This document shows, one piece after another, positions 63,558 to 64,000 of a stretch of DNA of 64,000 nucleotides. The translations under genes were made by a program, and so were the position numbers. How positions within the stretch are numbered: position 1 is the first letter of the stretch; each line of letters begins with the position of its first letter. The DNA is from Pseudarthrobacter sp. NIBRBAC000502770 (GTDB lineage Bacteria; Actinomycetota; Actinomycetes; Actinomycetales; Micrococcaceae): NCBI RefSeq assembly GCF_006517815.1, contig NZ_CP041198.1:2418001-2482000 (forward strand), written 5' to 3'. A model generated the notes under the pieces. It did no database searches and had not been told where the DNA came from. It saw nothing but the letters and a program-made list of their open reading frames with translations.

Positions 63558-64000
63558 CTACCGGGAAAGGCCGGCGGTGAAGCCCGGAAGCCATTCCCGC
63601 AGGCCCGGGCCAAGGTCCTCGCTGTCGATGGCCAGCTGGACGCAGGCCTTGAGGTAGCTCAGCTTGTCGCCGGTGTCGTAGCGGCGGCCACGGAACACCA
63701 CGCCGTACACTCCGTGCCCCTCGCCGTCACCGGTGGCCAGTTCCTGGAGGGCATCGGTCAACTGGATTTCGCCGCCACGGCCGGGCTTCGTGTGCTCGAG
63801 GACTTCGAACACGGCGGGGTGCAGGACATAGCGTCCGATCAGTGCAAGGTTGGACGGCGCTTCCTCGGGCGAGGGCTTCTCCACCAACCGGTTGACCCGA
63901 ACGTAGTCTCCGCCGTCGATCTCCTGGACGTCGGCGCAACCGTAGGCGCTGATCTGGGACGGTTCCACTTCGATGAGGGCGACGACGGACCCTCCGGTTT
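63558..64000 (-). CDS. galU: UTP-glucose-1-phosphate uridylyltransferase (C-terminal part)
   Basis: The frame is open at the right edge. Visible: GGSVVALIEV, GDYVRVNRLVEKPSPEEAPS, IGRYVLHPAVFEVLEHTKPG, GGEIQLTDAL and GDKLSYLKA, all GalU hallmarks, including the metal- and sugar-binding parts. GalU makes UDP-glucose for the cell envelope and glycolipids. The stop at 63558 is 4 bp from the next start. Confidence 0.95.
   Translation of the reverse strand, partial: TGGSVVALIEVEPSQISAYGCADVQEIDGGDYVRVNRLVEKPSPEEAPSNLALIGRYVLHPAVFEVLEHTKPGRGGEIQLTDALQELATGDGEGHGVYGVVFRGRRYDTGDKLSYLKACVQLAIDSEDLGPGLREWLPGFTAGLSR

Overview
High-GC actinobacterial DNA, most likely chromosome of an Arthrobacter-like member of the Micrococcaceae. 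The right edge (61.7-64.0 kb) carries tRNA-Ala(CGC), a SepX/GlpR-like divisome membrane protein gene, a RimJ-like acetyltransferase gene and galU, an order I know from core chromosomes of this group. The left 13.3 kb also looks like ordinary chromosome: an orphan sensor kinase, two secreted phosphodiester-degrading enzymes, csbD, and a seven-gene amino-acid uptake and amide hydrolysis operon (isoaspartyl peptidase, RpiR regulator, polar amino acid ABC transporter, small unknown protein) facing a divergent glutaminase gene. That region reads as a unit for taking up and deamidating glutamine- and asparagine-type compounds.

From 13.5 to about 43 kb the window is accessory DNA: many small proteins of unknown function, several lipoproteins and small membrane proteins, a secreted-type nuclease, a pentapeptide protein, and an unusually large number of broken genes (frameshifts, in-frame stops, truncated duplicates). 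Many genes appear to be transcribed without a leader: a TANNNT -10 element lies 6-7 nt before the start codon. A second recurring sequence, CCGYACACAT, lies almost always exactly 7 nt before the start codon of seven small genes and operons between 17.8 and 52.4 kb.

From 43 to 58.5 kb the accessory DNA has plasmid or integrative-element character: a DUF2637 membrane protein with a C-terminal helix-turn-helix, preceded by and containing arrays of about 12-bp-spaced GGTCC/GGACC iterons; an AT-rich stretch with nested inverted repeats and GGTCGGTC iterons (47.6-47.9 kb) whose core recurs inverted at 58.3 kb; a cluster of GCTNCGC motifs (54.5-54.9 kb) like those in telomeres of actinobacterial linear replicons; and a replication-relaxation family protein (55.7-57.0 kb). 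No integrase, transposase, conjugative ATPase or CRISPR array was seen, so an integrated and decaying plasmid is an inference.

Between 58.8 and 60.7 kb lies a secreted cutinase gene that appears to have been fused to a Kelch-repeat domain and is now split by one frameshift. Then comes about 1 kb without clear genes, then tRNA-Ala and the core locus.

The most interesting items are the self-contained iteron system around the DUF2637 gene, the CCGYACACAT leaderless-promoter family, and a promoter-plus-terminator remnant of a second csbD locus (13.33-13.49 kb) that could encode a roughly 75-nt RNA.
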